From Cytophaga hutchinsonii ATCC 33406 (lineage in GTDB: Bacteria; Bacteroidota; Bacteroidia; Cytophagales; Cytophagaceae), in the NCBI RefSeq assembly GCF_000014145.1, contig NC_008255.1, positions 1,737,501 to 1,801,500 on the forward strand: 64,000 nucleotides of DNA. The letters are read 5' to 3'. Below the pieces are notes generated by a model that was not told where the DNA came from, searched no databases, and was given only the letters and a program-made list of their open reading frames with translations. Position 1 is the first letter of the stretch, and every line of letters starts with the position of its first letter. Made by a program: the position numbers and the translations under genes. Positions 54,519 to 63,943 of this stretch are shown in pieces.

Positions 54519-57500
54519 ATGGTTAAAAAAAGTATTTTACTGTTCTTTGCATGCATCAATGTTTTTATTGCATTTGCTCAGAATACAGCTGCACATAATG
54601 CTTCAGATCGAACGTATTATGATGGCATGGAACTCTTTGATAAGCAAAAATATGTTGCTGCCAGAGAATTGTTCCGCCAGTATATTCAATCTGCCCCACA
54701 GGAAACCAGAGCCATTGAATGTGAATATTATATAGGCCTGTGCGCCTTGAATTTGTTTAACGACGATGCAGAGTATCTGTTAAATAATTTCGTTGAAAAA
54801 TATCCCAATCATATTAAATCGGGCAGAGCCGGTTTTGACTTAGGAAATTTTTTTTATACCAATAAATCATACGATAAGGCCATTCTATACTATGCTAAAG
54901 TAGATGAATCAAAACTTTCTCACGAAGAATTAAATAACTACTATTTTAAGTCGGGTTATTCAAGCTTTACCAAAAAAGATTTTGCTACAGCACTGGATAA
55001 ATTTAATAAATGTAAAGGTGCCAAACATCAGTACACACCTGCTGCAAATTATTATGCCGGCTATATAGAATTTAAAAATGGTGAATACGATACGGCAATA
55101 GCTGATTTGCAGAAAGCAGCGGAAAGTAAGGAGTATAAGCCTTTAGTAGCCGTATTGATTGCTAATATCTATTACAGACAGGCGAAGTATGATGAACTGA
55201 TCCCGTATGCGGAAAAAGTAATTGCAGATAAATCAGCCGGTCCTAATACCAATGATGTGAAGCTGATCCTGGCAGATGCCTATTTTTTCAAACAGGAATA
55301 TGCTAAAGCAACACCTTTATTTAAGGATTATTTAACGGCGACAGGTACAAAGAGCCTTACACCGGATATGAAATACCGGATCGGATTCTCCTCATACAAA
55401 GCAGCAGATTATAAACAGGCCGTAGATATGCTTCAGGCAATTGCTACCGATAAAGATTCTCTCGGACAGTCATCTGCTTATATATTGGGTTTGAGTTATT
55501 TAAAATCAGAAAACAAAAACGCTGCGCTGATCAGTTTTGAACTGGCACAGCGTTCTGTATTCAGTGCCGTAATAAATGAAGAAGCAATGTTTTTGTATGC
55601 AAAGATAACATCTGATTTAGGGCGTTTTACTGAAGCAACACCACGTTTAAAGAATTTTATTGAAAAATATCCGAAGAGTTACCACATGCAGGAAGCATAT
55701 GAATTGCTGAGTGAATCATTTTTAGGTTCCCGCAATTATGATGAAGCCTTAGTATATATCGAAAATTTAAAACATCAGAACTCCCGCATTCACACTACGT
55801 ACCAGCGTATTGCTTATTACAAAGCCGTTGAACTGATTAATAAAAAACAGTATGCTGCCGCTATTGTTGCACTGGATAAGTCTTCTACCTATAATTTTGA
55901 CAAGACGGTATACATCAATTCGTTTTACTGGAAAGGCGAATGTCTTTCGTTGGAAAAAAGATACCCGGAAGCCATTGAGTCATATTCAACGGCTATTGAA
56001 AAAGGCAATACGCTTGAAAATACCAATGTTGCAAAAGCCTATTACGGACAGGGCTATGCATATTATTACCAGAAGAAATGGGACGAAGCCATTCCGCAGT
56101 TTGTAAAATTCATTACCATACAGGCAGAGAAAAAAGGCAAAGGAGATATTTATTACCGCGATGCTGAATTACGTTTGGCTGACCTGTATTTTGTAACCAG
56201 ACGTTTTCCTGAAGCAATAAAATATTATGACTTTGCACTTGCTGAACGGAATGAAGATGAAGATTATATTCTTTTTCAGAAAGCAACAATCAATTACTTA
56301 ACCAATAAAACGTCGCAGGCATATTCCATGTATGCGCAGCTGACAAATAAATATCCGAATTCTGCATATTACGATCAGGCATTGATGCAACGTTGTCAGC
56401 TGGATCTGGAAGCCAGTAAGTACGAAGTAGCTATTGAAGGCTACAATAAGATTATCAATAAAAAAGAAGATCTGAACGGACTTAAACCAATTGCCTTACA
56501 GAAGCGTGCGATTTCCTATTTCAATTTAAAAGATTATAACAAAGCGATTGCCGATAATAAGCGCATCGTGTATGAATACCCTAAAAGCGCTCCGGCTTAC
56601 AGTGCGTTATTAAGTATTCAGGAGATGCTGGGCATTCAGGATAAATCAGAAGAGTTTGCACCAATTCTTGCAAAGTATAAAGAATTAAATCCAAGTGATC
56701 AGGATCTGAAAGAAGTAGAATTCAGAAGTGCACAATCGTTGTACAGTTCTCAGAAATATCCGCAGGCGATTACAGGTTTTGCTGCCTTTATCCGTCAGTA
56801 TCCGACACACCCGAATGTTAGTGAAGCACAGTATTACCTGGCAGATTCGTATTTCAGAACAAAAGATTACAGCAACGCGAAGGCAACATACATTGAGATT
56901 CTGGCAGAAAAAAATCAATATTATAAAAAATCGCTGCAGCGTGTGGCAGATATTGCTTACCTGCAAAACGACCTGCCGGGTTCATTAAAATATTATTCCG
57001 AATTCCAGTCGCTGGCATCAAGCAATAAAGAAAAAACCGCAGCCTGGACAGGTTTAATGGTTGCGTTTTTTGATTCCAATCAATTAGACTCCTGCATGGC
57101 ATATGCTACGCGCATTATAAGCCATGGTTCGGCAGCGCCGGATGCAGAAAATAAAGCACAGCTTTATAAAGGAAAAGTATCCTATCAGAAAAAAGAGTAT
57201 GATGCTGCCCAGGATTATTTATTGTCTTGCATAAACGGACCTAAAGATATCAGTGCCGCGGAAGCAATGTATTACGTAGCCAAAATCCAGTTCGATAAAA
57301 AGCAATATGCTCAATCAATGGAAACGCTGTATGATTTCAATAATACATTCAACAGTTACGAAACATTGCTTGGTAAATCGTATTTATTGATCGCAGAAAA
57401 TCTTGTTATGAAGAATGAGATTTTCCAGGCGAAAGAAACCTTGAACTCAATCATTTTGAAATTCCCGAACGCAGATATTAAAAAGCAGGCTCAGGCACGT

Positions 57501-57557
57501 TTGGATCAATTAAATGCTACAGATGCTAAAACAAAGGAGGGTGCAGGAAATGAATAA
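54519..57557 (+). CDS. Exported TPR-repeat protein, 1012 residues
   Basis: A signal peptide (VKKSILLFFACINVFIAFAQ) is followed by at least 20 tetratricopeptide-like helical pairs through the whole length (for example YDKAILYYAKVDESKL, YDEALVYIENLKHQN and YPQAITGFAAFIRQYP). Similar large periplasmic TPR proteins of Bacteroidota act as scaffolds, often in envelope machines, but I cannot name the partner. The gene overlaps the next by eight bases and starts a run of envelope genes (barrel, HU/SPOR, TonB-like), so coupled expression with the barrel protein is likely. Confidence 0.85.
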   Translation: MVKKSILLFFACINVFIAFAQNTAAHNASDRTYYDGMELFDKQKYVAARELFRQYIQSAPQETRAIECEYYIGLCALNLFNDDAEYLLNNFVEKYPNHIKSGRAGFDLGNFFYTNKSYDKAILYYAKVDESKLSHEELNNYYFKSGYSSFTKKDFATALDKFNKCKGAKHQYTPAANYYAGYIEFKNGEYDTAIADLQKAAESKEYKPLVAVLIANIYYRQAKYDELIPYAEKVIADKSAGPNTNDVKLILADAYFFKQEYAKATPLFKDYLTATGTKSLTPDMKYRIGFSSYKAADYKQAVDMLQAIATDKDSLGQSSAYILGLSYLKSENKNAALISFELAQRSVFSAVINEEAMFLYAKITSDLGRFTEATPRLKNFIEKYPKSYHMQEAYELLSESFLGSRNYDEALVYIENLKHQNSRIHTTYQRIAYYKAVELINKKQYAAAIVALDKSSTYNFDKTVYINSFYWKGECLSLEKRYPEAIESYSTAIEKGNTLENTNVAKAYYGQGYAYYYQKKWDEAIPQFVKFITIQAEKKGKGDIYYRDAELRLADLYFVTRRFPEAIKYYDFALAERNEDEDYILFQKATINYLTNKTSQAYSMYAQLTNKYPNSAYYDQALMQRCQLDLEASKYEVAIEGYNKIINKKEDLNGLKPIALQKRAISYFNLKDYNKAIADNKRIVYEYPKSAPAYSALLSIQEMLGIQDKSEEFAPILAKYKELNPSDQDLKEVEFRSAQSLYSSQKYPQAITGFAAFIRQYPTHPNVSEAQYYLADSYFRTKDYSNAKATYIEILAEKNQYYKKSLQRVADIAYLQNDLPGSLKYYSEFQSLASSNKEKTAAWTGLMVAFFDSNQLDSCMAYATRIISHGSAAPDAENKAQLYKGKVSYQKKEYDAAQDYLLSCINGPKDISAAEAMYYVAKIQFDKKQYAQSMETLYDFNNTFNSYETLLGKSYLLIAENLVMKNEIFQAKETLNSIILKFPNADIKKQAQARLDQLNATDAKTKEGAGNE

Positions 57558-59184
57558 GCTGAAACTGATATTCGCGTTGATACTGTCAAGCGTTTCCTTC
57601 TCTGTTTTTGCACAAACAGAAGGAGAGATTATCTCTACAACGATTATTACAGATGATAAAGCAAAGCTTGATCTGAATCTGGCCAATCGTTTCTTTGAAC
57701 CAAACCTGGATGTTCAGCCAACAAGAGAGGCAACACCGCAGCAATACGATACAAAGGATTATTCTATAAACCCGCCGCGGTTTGATGCCAAAGTAAAAAT
57801 ACCAACCATACCACCCGATTCACTAAATACGATTTTGCCGAATTATGGTAAAATCGGTGCCGGGAATTATGGCACTGTATTAGGGGAAATATATCTGACA
57901 AATAAAAGAAGTGCCAGCTATTCGTACGGCGCTCATTTTAAACATTTGTCTTCAGCAAAAGGCTCTTTAATGAATTCAGGGAATGGTCATGACTTGCTGG
58001 AAGGATTTGGTAGCAAATATGGAAAGACAAACAGCTGGAATGGCCATGTATCTTATAGTAATGACCGGTACAGATATTATGGTCGTCCGCAGGTTGATTC
58101 TTTGAATAATAAAGATTCCATTAAGCAGACCTATCAATTATTTCATGCGGGCATAGGTACAGTTAAAACAAAAGTAGGCGATAAGTTTACGTATTCTACA
58201 GGCATTGATCTGTATTATTTAGCTACCAAACTGAAAGCAAAAGAAACGGAATTGGTTTGGAATGCGGCTGGTACACTTCAGCTAACCGATACCAGAAGTG
58301 CCTCGCTGGATGCAAGTATATCCAATGCAAACAGGTCCGATTCTTCCTCTGTAAACCGTTTTTTATTAATGCTTAAACCCACGTATAAGTTGGTAGGAGA
58401 TAAGTGGGATCTCACCGTTGGTGCAACCGTTAATTATTCCAGCGATACGCTTAAAGGCTCAAACGGTCTTCACCTGTATCCGGCCATACACGGGAACTAC
58501 AATTTAAAGCCGGGTAAAGTAACCGTGTTTGCCGGAATTGGCGGCGGTATGGATAAAAATACGTATCGTACGTTTATTCAGCAGAACCCTTATGTAGGTT
58601 CTGATCCGGTACTAAGTCATTCAAACCGGAAAATTGATTTGTATGTGGGTTCAAACGGAAACATTGACGATAAAGTAAGCTATACCGTTAAGATGAGTTA
58701 CAGAGCATATACCAACCAGTATTTCTTCACCAACAGCATAACCGATTCCAGCCAGTTCAGCGTATTGTATGATAAGGCAGGTGTTTTCGGGCTTGACGGA
58801 GGATTGTTTTATGACTTGAGCAAGGAGTGGAGAGTATCTGCAAATATGGTGTACAATGCCTGGAGTACAGACAAGCTGGCAAGCGCATGGCACCGGCCAT
58901 CTTTCCAGGGATCAATGGGTGTACAGTATAATTTAAAGCAAAAAATATACTTTAATGCTGAAATGTATTACCTTAGTGGTATTAAGGGGCTTAATATGGA
59001 GAGTAACTCAACTGTTAAGCTGACTGACATTGCAGATTTAAGTCTTAAAACCGAATACAGATTTTCCAATAGTTTTTCGGCTTTCTTAGAATTAAATAAT
59101 ATATTGTCACAGAAATATCAAAGATATTTATATTACCAGGTTAAAGGATTCAACGTTTTAGCCGGTTTGACGTATAGTTTTTAA
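57550..59184 (+). CDS. Outer-membrane beta-barrel protein, 544 residues
   Basis: From the ATG at 57550 (MNKLKLIFALILSSVSFSVFAQ) the product has a signal peptide, a proline-rich periplasmic stretch (NPPRFDAKVKIPTIPPDSLN) and a large barrel of alternating strands, ending in NVLAGLTYSF with the C-terminal Phe typical of barrel proteins. The last strands (FSAFLELNNILSQKYQRYL) resemble the end of TonB-dependent receptors, but no plug domain is present. I prefer this start to 57514, which would overlap the TPR gene by 44 bases and lack a signal peptide. It overlaps the TPR stop by eight bases and ends right before the HU/SPOR gene. Confidence 0.85.
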   Translation: MNKLKLIFALILSSVSFSVFAQTEGEIISTTIITDDKAKLDLNLANRFFEPNLDVQPTREATPQQYDTKDYSINPPRFDAKVKIPTIPPDSLNTILPNYGKIGAGNYGTVLGEIYLTNKRSASYSYGAHFKHLSSAKGSLMNSGNGHDLLEGFGSKYGKTNSWNGHVSYSNDRYRYYGRPQVDSLNNKDSIKQTYQLFHAGIGTVKTKVGDKFTYSTGIDLYYLATKLKAKETELVWNAAGTLQLTDTRSASLDASISNANRSDSSSVNRFLLMLKPTYKLVGDKWDLTVGATVNYSSDTLKGSNGLHLYPAIHGNYNLKPGKVTVFAGIGGGMDKNTYRTFIQQNPYVGSDPVLSHSNRKIDLYVGSNGNIDDKVSYTVKMSYRAYTNQYFFTNSITDSSQFSVLYDKAGVFGLDGGLFYDLSKEWRVSANMVYNAWSTDKLASAWHRPSFQGSMGVQYNLKQKIYFNAEMYYLSGIKGLNMESNSTVKLTDIADLSLKTEYRFSNSFSAFLELNNILSQKYQRYLYYQVKGFNVLAGLTYSF

Positions 59185-60270
59185 ATGACAAATATAGAAA
59201 AATACATATCAGAACTAGTTGGCAATCATGATTGTGTGATTGTGCCAGGCTTAGGCGCGTTTATCGCTCAGGCAACTTCTGCTGATATTCATCCTATTAC
59301 CCATAAATTTACAGCTCCGGGACGCACATTAGGTTTTAATGCGCAGATCAAGGTAAACGATGGTTTACTGGCTGCTGAAATTTCCCGCAACGAAAATGTT
59401 TCTTTTCAGGAAGCAACCAATACAATCGAGGAATTTGTAAAGACATTTAATTCAACACTTGCTTTATACAAACATTATAACCTTTCTGAGATCGGACGTT
59501 TTTTTTATAATGTTGAAGGTAAACTTGAGTTTGAACCTGATTATAGAGTTAATTTTTCTTCCGATAGCTTTGGCTTAACAGATTTTACTTTTAAACCGAT
59601 AGAACGTAATACCTTTGACATGAATCAGCCTACAAAACACCGTACTGCAAAAGATCAGACTTCAAAAGAAGAACCATCAACAGTCGGTGAAAAGAAAAAA
59701 ACAACAACGTTTGCAAAAGTGTTATTTGTACTGATGCCGTTACTGGTATTAGTTGGTGCTGCAGGTTTTGTCAGATATAGCCAGAATCAGGATATCAGTA
59801 TGGGCGGCGTTAACATTTTTGAATCACTGGGATTGAAGAAAGAAGCGGTAACTGTTACAGATACAGCAGCAACAGCTGAAGTACTGGTAAAAGACACCCT
59901 TACCTATACAACAGAAGAAACGCCTGTTGAAGCGCTTGCTCAGACAGAAGAAGTTCCTGTAATGGAAGAAGTGGTGATTGAAACAAAAACGACTGCTAAT
60001 ACATCTGCAAAAAAAGTACAGAACATTGCTCCGGGTGAAGTTGTTTCAGGGACATTCTATGTAATCATCGGTTCATTTAAAAATGAATCAAATGCCGATA
60101 AACTATACAGTAAACTAACAGATTCAGGTAAGCAGGTTGTGAAACTTCCGGTAGATGCCAATGGTTTTTACAAAGTTGCCGTTGGTTCATTTGAATCACT
60201 TGAAAAAGCCAATAGTGAAATGGCAAACTTAGAGCCATCGTATAGCGGTATCTGGGTTAAAAAATATTAA
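59185..60270 (+). CDS. HU-CCDC81-like and SPOR domain membrane protein
   Basis: The 361-residue protein has an N-terminal HU-like pair of domains (MTNIEKYISELVGNHDCVIVPGLG..., GRTLGFNAQIKVNDGLL, then NLSEIGRFFYN) of the type called HU-CCDC81 in Bacteroidota. A membrane segment follows (about residues 174-195, LFVLMPLLVLVGAAGFV), then a Thr/Glu-rich linker and a C-terminal SPOR domain (GTFYVIIGSFKNESNADKLY...). SPOR domains bind denuded peptidoglycan at division sites. The layout puts the HU part in the cytosol and SPOR in the periplasm, possibly linking DNA or cytosolic structures with septal wall. It starts on the base after the barrel gene's stop codon. Confidence 0.85.
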   Translation: MTNIEKYISELVGNHDCVIVPGLGAFIAQATSADIHPITHKFTAPGRTLGFNAQIKVNDGLLAAEISRNENVSFQEATNTIEEFVKTFNSTLALYKHYNLSEIGRFFYNVEGKLEFEPDYRVNFSSDSFGLTDFTFKPIERNTFDMNQPTKHRTAKDQTSKEEPSTVGEKKKTTTFAKVLFVLMPLLVLVGAAGFVRYSQNQDISMGGVNIFESLGLKKEAVTVTDTAATAEVLVKDTLTYTTEETPVEALAQTEEVPVMEEVVIETKTTANTSAKKVQNIAPGEVVSGTFYVIIGSFKNESNADKLYSKLTDSGKQVVKLPVDANGFYKVAVGSFESLEKANSEMANLEPSYSGIWVKKY

Positions 60271-60321
60271 TACTGAAAGTGCAATTTACTTTTAACGCAT
60301 TCGTTTTCTAAAACAAAAGCA

Positions 60322-61143
60322 ATGACTCATCCGGAAGAGAGACAATATGAGCGTAAGGGAATTATTATTGCAATAATTGTCCATGCATTGTTGCTTCTGG
60401 GATTTTTCTTTTGGATTGTTTTACAGCAGACAGAACCCGGCGGCGGCGGAATTCCCGGCACGGCAATCAATTTTGGTTTTGGTGAAATAGGTTCCGGAGA
60501 CAATAATTCCATGGAAGAAGTTGGTACCGAAACACCTCAGGATAATCCGGAGCAGGTTGAACAGGCAGATGCTTCTCAATCCATTTCTTCACCGGACGCT
60601 TCCAATTTAACTACAAACAATCCGGATGCAGAAACGGTTGTGAATGAAACACCAAAGAATCCGTCAAGCAGCACGTCAAAAACAACAACGACAAGCACAA
60701 CAAATCAAACAGGTACTTCCAATACACAACAAAACGCTTCTTCTAAAACCGGTACAACAAATTCCGGTGATGGTGTTACCGGACAGCCTGGTAATCAGGG
60801 AAATCCAAAAGGGACACTGGATAGCAGAAATTATTATGGTGAACCCGGCAATGGAGGCAGCGGCAAAGGTACTGCCTTATCTATGGATGGCTGGCACCTG
60901 GAAAAAGAACCGAAAGTAGAGAACGTTGAGAAGGAAGCAGGCAAAGTAACATTTGTTATTAAGATTGATAATGAAGGGGAGATCATAAGTCTTGTTGTAA
61001 AAGAAAAACAAGTAAGTGAAGCCTTGGTTAAGAAATGCGAATACGAGATCCGTAATAAAATGGAATTTGTTAAAAACAAAAATAACGGAAGTACTGCCGA
61101 AGTTTCTACCGGCGTGATTACGTTTTTATTCCGTTTGAATTAA
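60322..61143 (+). CDS. TonB/TolA-like energy-transducing protein
   Basis: The 273-residue protein has one N-terminal membrane helix (GIIIAIIVHALLLLGFFFW) with the conserved His of TonB-type proteins, a long low-complexity periplasmic linker rich in Asn, Thr, Ser, Gly and Gln, and a C-terminal domain (EAGKVTFVIKIDNEGEIISL ... ITFLFRLN) that resembles a TonB C-terminal fold. It should transmit proton motive force from ExbB/ExbD-like partners to the outer membrane; these are not in the window. It lies three bases before folC, an arrangement I recall from related genomes. Confidence 0.75.
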   Translation: MTHPEERQYERKGIIIAIIVHALLLLGFFFWIVLQQTEPGGGGIPGTAINFGFGEIGSGDNNSMEEVGTETPQDNPEQVEQADASQSISSPDASNLTTNNPDAETVVNETPKNPSSSTSKTTTTSTTNQTGTSNTQQNASSKTGTTNSGDGVTGQPGNQGNPKGTLDSRNYYGEPGNGGSGKGTALSMDGWHLEKEPKVENVEKEAGKVTFVIKIDNEGEIISLVVKEKQVSEALVKKCEYEIRNKMEFVKNKNNGSTAEVSTGVITFLFRLN

Positions 61144-61146
61144 TTC

Positions 61147-62436
61147 GTGGATTACAATCAGGCAATACAATTTTTATATACACAATATCCTGCTTTTGAA
61201 AAGCAAGGCGGCCTGGCATACAAACCGGGTCTGGGTAATGTTCTGAACATTTCCGCTGCATTCAATAATCCGCATACAGCATTTAAATCCATTCACGTAG
61301 CAGGTACAAACGGCAAAGGCAGTAGTTCAAGCATACTCGCGGCTGTGCTCCAATCCGCAGGTTATACGGTTGGCTTATATACTTCCCCGCACATTCATGA
61401 TTTTACGGAGCGTATCCGCATCAATGGTGTTCCCATTCCGAAAGACATTGTTGTTGATTTCGTTCAGAATAATACAGCAGTATTTGATCGCTTCAAACCC
61501 TCTTTTTTCGAGATAACAACCATTCTGGCATTCGTCTGGTTTGCCAAACAACAGGTTGATATAGCCATTATTGAAACTGGTATGGGCGGGCGGCTGGACG
61601 CTACAAATATTGTACAGCCTGAAGTTTCATTGATTACAAATGTGAGCCTGGATCATACACAGTTTTTAGGCAATACCATACAAGCAATTGCTTCTGAAAA
61701 GGCCGGCATCATTAAAGCAGGAATACCTGTTGTGATTTCAGAACTTCAGCAAGAGCTGATTTCTGTTTATGAGGAACAGGCAAACGCGCTAAATTCACCG
61801 TTAATTAAGGCCTTTGAAGCATATACCGTTGATACAATTATAACAGCATCTGAACATACTGAAATCAGTATTACAGATCATGTCTTAAAGAAAATAATTG
61901 CACTTCGATTAGATCTGCAAGGGTTGTATCAATCAAAAAATGTTGTTGGTGTATTGACTGTAATAGATCAGTTGAAGAAGGACGGTTGGGCAATACCCGA
62001 AGACTCTATCAAAGAAGGGTTGGCGCATGTCCAGCAGTTGGCTGGCTTTAAAGGTCGTTGGCAGATCATATCACAAAAACCGTTAACAATCCTGGATGCT
62101 GCACACAACGAAGCGGGCATAACGCTTTCCATGCAGCAGTTGCAGCTATATCATAAGTCCATTCATATTGTGATCGGTATGGTTAAAGATAAGGACATCG
62201 AAAAAGTATTGTCCTTGCTGCCTGTGCAGGCTACCTATTATTTTTGTCAGGCAGACTCGCCAAGAGCCATGCCTGCCGCTGAGCTGCAGACAGCAGCAGC
62301 AGTCAACGGTTTGCAGGGACAGGCAATAACGAATGTAAACGACGCTGTTCGGGCAGCGCGCAAAAATGCTGCACCGGACGATGTGATCTGGATCGGAGGC
62401 AGTTTATATGTTTTAGGAGAATTTGTATCGGAATAA
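61147..62436 (+). CDS. folC: Folylpolyglutamate synthase / dihydrofolate synthase
   Basis: The 429-residue Mur-ligase-family enzyme adds glutamate to dihydropteroate and folates. The ATP-binding loop HVAGTNGKGSSSS lies near residue 50; GLYTSPHIHDFTERIRING, ETGMGGRLDATNI, SLDHTQFLGNT and LDAAHNEAG are all present. The start codon is GTG at 61147, three bases after the TonB-like gene's stop; no ATG gives the complete N-terminus (MDYNQAIQFLY). Length is normal. The next gene, trmB, begins four bases after its stop. Confidence 0.94.
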   Translation: MDYNQAIQFLYTQYPAFEKQGGLAYKPGLGNVLNISAAFNNPHTAFKSIHVAGTNGKGSSSSILAAVLQSAGYTVGLYTSPHIHDFTERIRINGVPIPKDIVVDFVQNNTAVFDRFKPSFFEITTILAFVWFAKQQVDIAIIETGMGGRLDATNIVQPEVSLITNVSLDHTQFLGNTIQAIASEKAGIIKAGIPVVISELQQELISVYEEQANALNSPLIKAFEAYTVDTIITASEHTEISITDHVLKKIIALRLDLQGLYQSKNVVGVLTVIDQLKKDGWAIPEDSIKEGLAHVQQLAGFKGRWQIISQKPLTILDAAHNEAGITLSMQQLQLYHKSIHIVIGMVKDKDIEKVLSLLPVQATYYFCQADSPRAMPAAELQTAAAVNGLQGQAITNVNDAVRAARKNAAPDDVIWIGGSLYVLGEFVSE

Positions 62437-62440
62437 TAGA

Positions 62441-63106
62441 ATGGCACGTAAAAAATTAATGCGCTTTAAATGGAACGAAGAGGTTCATAACCTGTTTCAG
62501 CCGGAAAAAGAAAATTACAAAGCGTATAAAGGAAAATGGCATGAATACTTCAAAAATGACAATCCGGTCATTTTAGAAGTTGGCTGCGGAAGGGCAGAAT
62601 ATACAACAGGTCTGGCGGCTTTATTCCCGGAGAATAATTACATCGGCCTGGATATTAAAGGCGCGCGTTTGTGGAAGGGGAGTTCGCTTTCCATCGAAAC
62701 GGGCTTAACCAATACGGCTTTCATCCGCACAAAATTACAGAACCTGGAAGAGTTTTTTGAACCGGGTGAGGTGAAAGGCATCTGGATTACATTCCCGGAT
62801 CCTAAACCCAGAGAAAGTGAAGCCAAGCTTCGGTTGTCAGGCTTACGTTTTATGAATATTTACCGCCGCTTAATGCCGGCAGGAGGAAAGGTGTTTTTCA
62901 AAACAGATAACCGTGTATTATTTGATCATACCTTAGAAGTACTGACCGATCAAACACTGAAAATTAAAGATCTTGTTTTTACGCACGATCTGTATCAGTC
63001 TCCGTTGTTAGCCGAACATTACGGCATACAGACTACCTACGAGAAAACATACCTGAATCAGGGTGTGCAGATTAATTATTTAAAATTTGAATTTCTTCCG
63101 CTATGA
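62441..63106 (+). CDS. trmB: tRNA (guanine-N7-)-methyltransferase
   Basis: The 221-residue protein methylates G46 of tRNAs with SAM. The Rossmann motif VILEVGCGRAEYTTGLA lies near residue 45, followed by NNYIGLDIKGARLWKG, the family signature GIWITFPDPKPR with the catalytic Asp, and the substrate part RLSGLRFMNIYRRL. The ATG at 62441 gives the standard N-terminus ARKKLMRF; the upstream start at 62423 would overlap folC. A strong terminator follows. Confidence 0.95.
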   Translation: MARKKLMRFKWNEEVHNLFQPEKENYKAYKGKWHEYFKNDNPVILEVGCGRAEYTTGLAALFPENNYIGLDIKGARLWKGSSLSIETGLTNTAFIRTKLQNLEEFFEPGEVKGIWITFPDPKPRESEAKLRLSGLRFMNIYRRLMPAGGKVFFKTDNRVLFDHTLEVLTDQTLKIKDLVFTHDLYQSPLLAEHYGIQTTYEKTYLNQGVQINYLKFEFLPL

Positions 63107-63124
63107 AAGTGGTAATGTAAAATT

Positions 63125-63168
63125 AAAAGGCTTTATTCTGTTTGCTGAATAAAGCCTTTTAATTTTTG
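63125..63168. terminator. Bidirectional terminator
   Basis: AAAAGGCTTTATTC and GAATAAAGCCTTTT (63125-63160) form a perfect 14-pair stem with an eight-base loop, followed by AATTTTT. It lies between the convergent genes trmB and the barrel gene at 63177. Confidence 0.92.
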
Positions 63169-63176
63169 TGACTATG

Positions 63177-63737
63177 TTATAATATTTTGAATCCTGCTGT
63201 CAGCATAAACAAGCTTGTATGCATGGTGTTCGATGACTTGTCAATATCTGTCAATCCTCTTTGATATTTCAGATCAAACGTCAGCTTCCAGAAATCAAGG
63301 CCTACACCGGCATTGAGAAGGATATTGTCTGTTGAATAGTCAGAAGTACAGGAATCATATTTCAATGTATTAATATTTGAATAGCCCGGGCCTGCAAACA
63401 GGCGCAGGTAAGTAAGATCGGTAAACTTAAAGAACCGGTATCCAAGTAATACATCTCCGTTCACACTTTTTGATTTTACATCTGTGCTTGTTTGATTTAC
63501 ATCAATCGAAGAGGAATTGTACATATAATAAATATTGGGCTGTATATACCATTTTTTTATATCGGCTCGTATAAAGCCACCAAATACATAACCGGAGCCG
63601 GGTGTGCTGTTCGGGTAGTCAGAATTTTCTAATACACTGGCGGTATATCCGGCCAAAGGTCCAAAAGTAATAAGTTTCTGAGCGCTGGTTGTCTGAATGA
63701 TTAAAATAGTACTGAATACTAAAAGTAATTTTTTCAT
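63177..63737 (-). CDS. Outer-membrane beta-barrel protein, 186 residues
   Basis: The product has a signal peptide (MKKLLLVFSTILIIQTTSAQ) and a small barrel with regular aromatic strands (WYIQPNIYYMYNSSS, GDVLLGYRFFKF, LRLFAGPGYSN), ending HTSLFMLTAGFKIL. I use the ATG at 63737; a longer start at 63746 is possible. It resembles the PorT/OmpA-barrel-like family of Bacteroidota; the function is unknown. It stands alone, convergent with trmB. Confidence 0.75.
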   Translation of the reverse strand: MKKLLLVFSTILIIQTTSAQKLITFGPLAGYTASVLENSDYPNSTPGSGYVFGGFIRADIKKWYIQPNIYYMYNSSSIDVNQTSTDVKSKSVNGDVLLGYRFFKFTDLTYLRLFAGPGYSNINTLKYDSCTSDYSTDNILLNAGVGLDFWKLTFDLKYQRGLTDIDKSSNTMHTSLFMLTAGFKIL

Positions 63738-63943
63738 AAAATACATCGTTTAAAATATGTGCTAACCTATTACTAAATCTATTAAAAAATTGCGAAAGAA
63801 GATTGATAGACTTATTATTTAATCTGGTGGTAATAATCCATGCAGGCGTATGTGTAAAACATCTGTTTCATTGGTAAGAATTGCGCTCCTTGCGAATCGA
63901 TAAACTCAGAAAATATGTGTATTTTTGAAAAAATACCGATACT

